Source: Ktedonobacter racemifer DSM 44963 (GTDB lineage Bacteria > Chloroflexota > Ktedonobacteria > Ktedonobacterales > Ktedonobacteraceae). From it: a stretch of 64,000 nt of DNA. Position numbers and translations under genes: made by a program. How positions within the stretch are numbered: the stretch's first letter is position 1; each line of letters begins with the position of its first letter. This document shows positions 62,179 through 64,000 of this stretch, piece after piece. The notes beneath the pieces were generated by a model. That model was not told the DNA's origin. It saw nothing but the letters and a program-made list of their open reading frames with translations, and did not search any database. The DNA lies in the NCBI RefSeq assembly GCF_000178855.1, contig NZ_ADVG01000001.1, positions 1,550,001-1,614,000 of the forward strand. Reading direction: 5' to 3'.

Positions 62179-62562
62179 TTAGCTCTTCCGAGCGGTAAAA
62201 ATGTCATCGCGCCATTCCACAATCGTCCCGATGGGAAACTGTGAGGCTGCGGTGACGATCTTTGCAATCGTCTTCTCAACCCCGACTTGTGGCCATCCTC
62301 CCCTTCTGAGGGAAGAACGGATCGCTTGCTCTAATGCAGGACGTCCACCTTCGAGCAGAGCGACTTTCATCGTCGTCGTGCCTGTTGAGGAGTGTACTCC
62401 GCACAAGGAGCGACGACACCCACACGCTCCATCAGCCTCTTCGCCCGTGCAAGTGAAGACAGGGAAGGTGACAATCTCCCCCTCGGGCACGAAGCAGAAA
62501 TCGTTGTCGCGTTGTCCTTGGGTTTGACTTGTTGCAACGAAGATGGGAATCGGTGTACTCAT
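62179..62562 (-). CDS. conserved small protein with CGC motif
   Basis: 127 residues from MSTPIPIFVATSQTQGQRDN (GAGGAGG RBS). EGEIVTFPVFTCTGEEADGA, then CGCRRSLCGVHSSTGTTTMK is a recognisable pattern (C..DGxCGCxRxxxGxxSxxxTTT) of a family I remember from Actinobacteria and Chloroflexota without known function. The cysteines could bind a metal. The C-terminal part (TIAKIVTAASQFPIGTIVEW) is helical. Confidence 0.7.
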   Translation of the reverse strand: MSTPIPIFVATSQTQGQRDNDFCFVPEGEIVTFPVFTCTGEEADGACGCRRSLCGVHSSTGTTTMKVALLEGGRPALEQAIRSSLRRGGWPQVGVEKTIAKIVTAASQFPIGTIVEWRDDIFTARKS

Positions 62563-62689
62563 GCATGCCTCCTCTTCGTCATAAGGGATCATCAGTTTTA
62601 TGGCCTCGCTACTCAGCCAAAAACTGAACTTTTGTTCCATTTTGTCACAGTTTCATGATATTGTCCACTCTTAAGAAGAAGCAAAAAAC

Positions 62690-62734
62690 GATAAAAACAA
62701 ACACCAGCAAGAACGTTGTTTTCGTTCTTGCTGG
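62690..62734 (-). terminator. terminator reading leftward, downstream of pentapeptide gene copy B
   Basis: CCAGCAAGAACG (62704-62715) pairs perfectly with 62723-62734 around a seven-base loop. On the minus strand it is followed by TGTTTGTTTTTATCGTTTTT, a good T-tract. It lies about 300 bases after the pentapeptide stop, with the repeat element in between. Confidence 0.75.
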
Positions 62735-62754
62735 CATCCCTGATTCTCTATCTA

Positions 62755-62905
62755 AGAGAATCTGCAAAACTCATGGGTTAAATTACAAATTCTCACAGTG
62801 TGCCGTCCGCAATAATTTTAGAATAGAATGAGCATGAGGAGGGTCTAGAGTGGCCCTATAACTTTAGAAAAAAGGTCGGAATCCGCAGTAATTTTAGAAA
62901 AATGG
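62755..62905. repeat. half hairpin module + TCCGCAATAATTTTAGAA module
   Basis: AATCTGCAAAACTCATGGGT keeps only the right arm of the hairpin, followed by TTAAATTACAAATTCTCACA, then GTGCCGTCCGCAATAATTTT, AGAATAGAATGAGCATGAGG and one further GAATCCGCAGTAATTTTAGA. It forms the left edge of the duplicated pentapeptide block. One internal word present in the copy at 23.93 kb is missing here. Confidence 0.8.
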
Positions 62906-63030
62906 CATTTGGGAATTGTGACTTGCCAATGGTCTTGACCGAAGCCACCTCATGGCGCACTGGTTGTTGCTCTCCTAAACGAGCCTGTGGTGTTGGGGGA
63001 AGAGGAGAGAAGGTGAGATTTTCAGCCAGG

Positions 63031-63843
63031 TCACTCATTCCCAGCAGTTTCCAAGAGAACCCCCTCAAAGTTCACTCCCGATTGTGCTGTCAAGGTCGTG
63101 ATGATCGTCCAGGGAATCCCACGAAGATCCGCTCCTTGGAAATTCGCTCCTTCCACTTGTGCCTGTTCCAGGTTCGCTCCGCGCAGGTTTGTATTGCTCA
63201 AATCAGCTTCCCTCAAGTTCGCCCGGTGTAAATTTGCACCACGAAGATCCGCTCCACTGAGATTCGCTGGCTCAAATGTTGCCCAGGGTTCCTCTTGCCA
63301 ATCAGAATGAAGTGAGCTCAGGTTGGCTTCTCGCAAATTCGTCTCACAGAGGTTGGCATTTTTGAGAGAAGCTCCACTCAACTCAGCCCGAAAGCAGTTT
63401 GCCTGGCTGAGATTCGCCCCATCCAAACCAACCCAGGTTGCATCCACTCCGCTCAGGTCAGCACCACTCAGGTTGGCTCTGGTCAAACCAGCCTGTTCCA
63501 GGATAGCTCCCTGCAAATTGGCTCCTTGCAAGTCAACATCAACGAAGAGAGCAGAGTCAAAACAAACCCCGCTCAGGTTGGCTTCCCTGAAGTTGATGTG
63601 CCTGAGATAAGCATAGTTGAGATCTTCCCCACTGAGGTTGACCTTCTGTAAATCCATTCCATCCATCTCTAAACTGTAGGAGCTTCCTCGCAGATCGACC
63701 CCGCGTAGATCTGCTCCAGTGAGGTCAATCTCTTCGAAATCTACATCCGTGAGATCAGGTTCGATCTCAGGATGATCGGCTCTCCACCGGTTCCATGTTA
63801 TTCCTCCCTGTTTGAGGAGAGCCAGATGTTCCTGATTTGCCAT
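63031..63843 (-). CDS. pentapeptide-repeat protein, copy B
   Basis: 270 residues, the same length and repeat layout as copy A (24184-24996). Differences that I can see are W to R in ITWNRWRADH, N to D in ANLSGADLSGVDA, D to N in FEPANLSGADL, Q to R in ANLHRANLRE and A to T in LSNTNLRGANL. The flanking DNA is also duplicated up to the IS630 insertion point and beyond. Cytosolic beta-helix; role unknown. Confidence 0.92.
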   Translation of the reverse strand: MANQEHLALLKQGGITWNRWRADHPEIEPDLTDVDFEEIDLTGADLRGVDLRGSSYSLEMDGMDLQKVNLSGEDLNYAYLRHINFREANLSGVCFDSALFVDVDLQGANLQGAILEQAGLTRANLSGADLSGVDATWVGLDGANLSQANCFRAELSGASLKNANLCETNLREANLSSLHSDWQEEPWATFEPANLSGADLRGANLHRANLREADLSNTNLRGANLEQAQVEGANFQGADLRGIPWTIITTLTAQSGVNFEGVLLETAGNE

Positions 63844-64000
63844 GGGTTTTCTTTCCTTGTATGAACGAAAGAGCCGATCTTGAGGAAAACGCTGCTACCA
63901 CTTCCTGGGGTAATCCTAGTTTTTTTAAAAAATAGATGCTTTAAGCAGTATATAGCGATTGCACCACTAAATCCAATTTAGAAACTGCCTTACATAATAT

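Overview
The window looks like a gene-rich but heavily rearranged stretch of a Ktedonobacterales-type (Chloroflexota) chromosome. I infer this from a LuxR-type HTH/NB-ARC/TPR regulator, a BTAD regulator, SWIM-associated helical proteins, small conserved proteins of the 'calcium-binding' and CGC-motif types, and a dense, varied load of insertion sequences. No marker gene such as rRNA is present, so the taxonomy is inference. No CRISPR array and no tRNA or rRNA gene were found.

Layout. 0-6 kb: the 3' part of a tnpB, then a minus-strand catabolic group (SDR with a broken mosaic, cysteine hydrolase, permease remnant, RraA-like protein, class I aminotransferase). 6-14 kb: rhodanese, OsmC stub, a large LuxR-ATPase, an S9 peptidase with the tail of a lost tandem paralogue, a truncated prolyl iminopeptidase and a peptidase E. 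14-17.8 kb: a helical-repeat gene diverging from a small partner gene, then a membrane-anchored protein split by a -1 frame change. 18-26.2 kb: an IS graveyard (IS256 fragment, IS5-like, IS701 and IS630 elements) around a noncoding 1.8 kb block and a pentapeptide-repeat gene. 26.4-31.4 kb: ABC exporter, a 36-residue peptide gene with a strong RBS, a lipoprotein and a phosphodiester glycosidase. 31.5-35.5 kb: a tnpB element split by an IS481-like element. 35.7-41 kb: a two-component system, a secreted BNR/sialidase-like protein and a lipoprotein. 41-48.3 kb: GC-rich, with a BTAD regulator, an atypical receiver, a MIG/MutY-type glycosylase convergent with RadC, and small unknown genes. 48.3-51.2 kb: a 961-residue Suv3-like helicase. 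51.2-52.7 kb: an apparently complete RHH+TnpB element. 53-64 kb: zinc-ribbon protein, a decayed second copy of the SWIM-associated block, a DUF4268-like gene, a solo IS607 recombinase, a decayed SSSC-motif gene, and second copies of a small gene pair and of the pentapeptide gene.

Two themes stand out. First, the window is full of its own duplicates: blocks at 14.4/54.2, 23.9/62.8 and 41.2/61.6 kb plus many short gene crumbs, and comparing the copies exposes exact deletion events and an empty IS site. Second, intergenic regions carry a family of modular short-repeat elements. These share an architecture (covarying hairpin, linker, then a short 'word' repeated two or three times around a GAGCAC hairpin), but the repeated word differs between subfamilies. 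They sit at the edges of duplicated or accessory cassettes and are the best candidate here for something undescribed.
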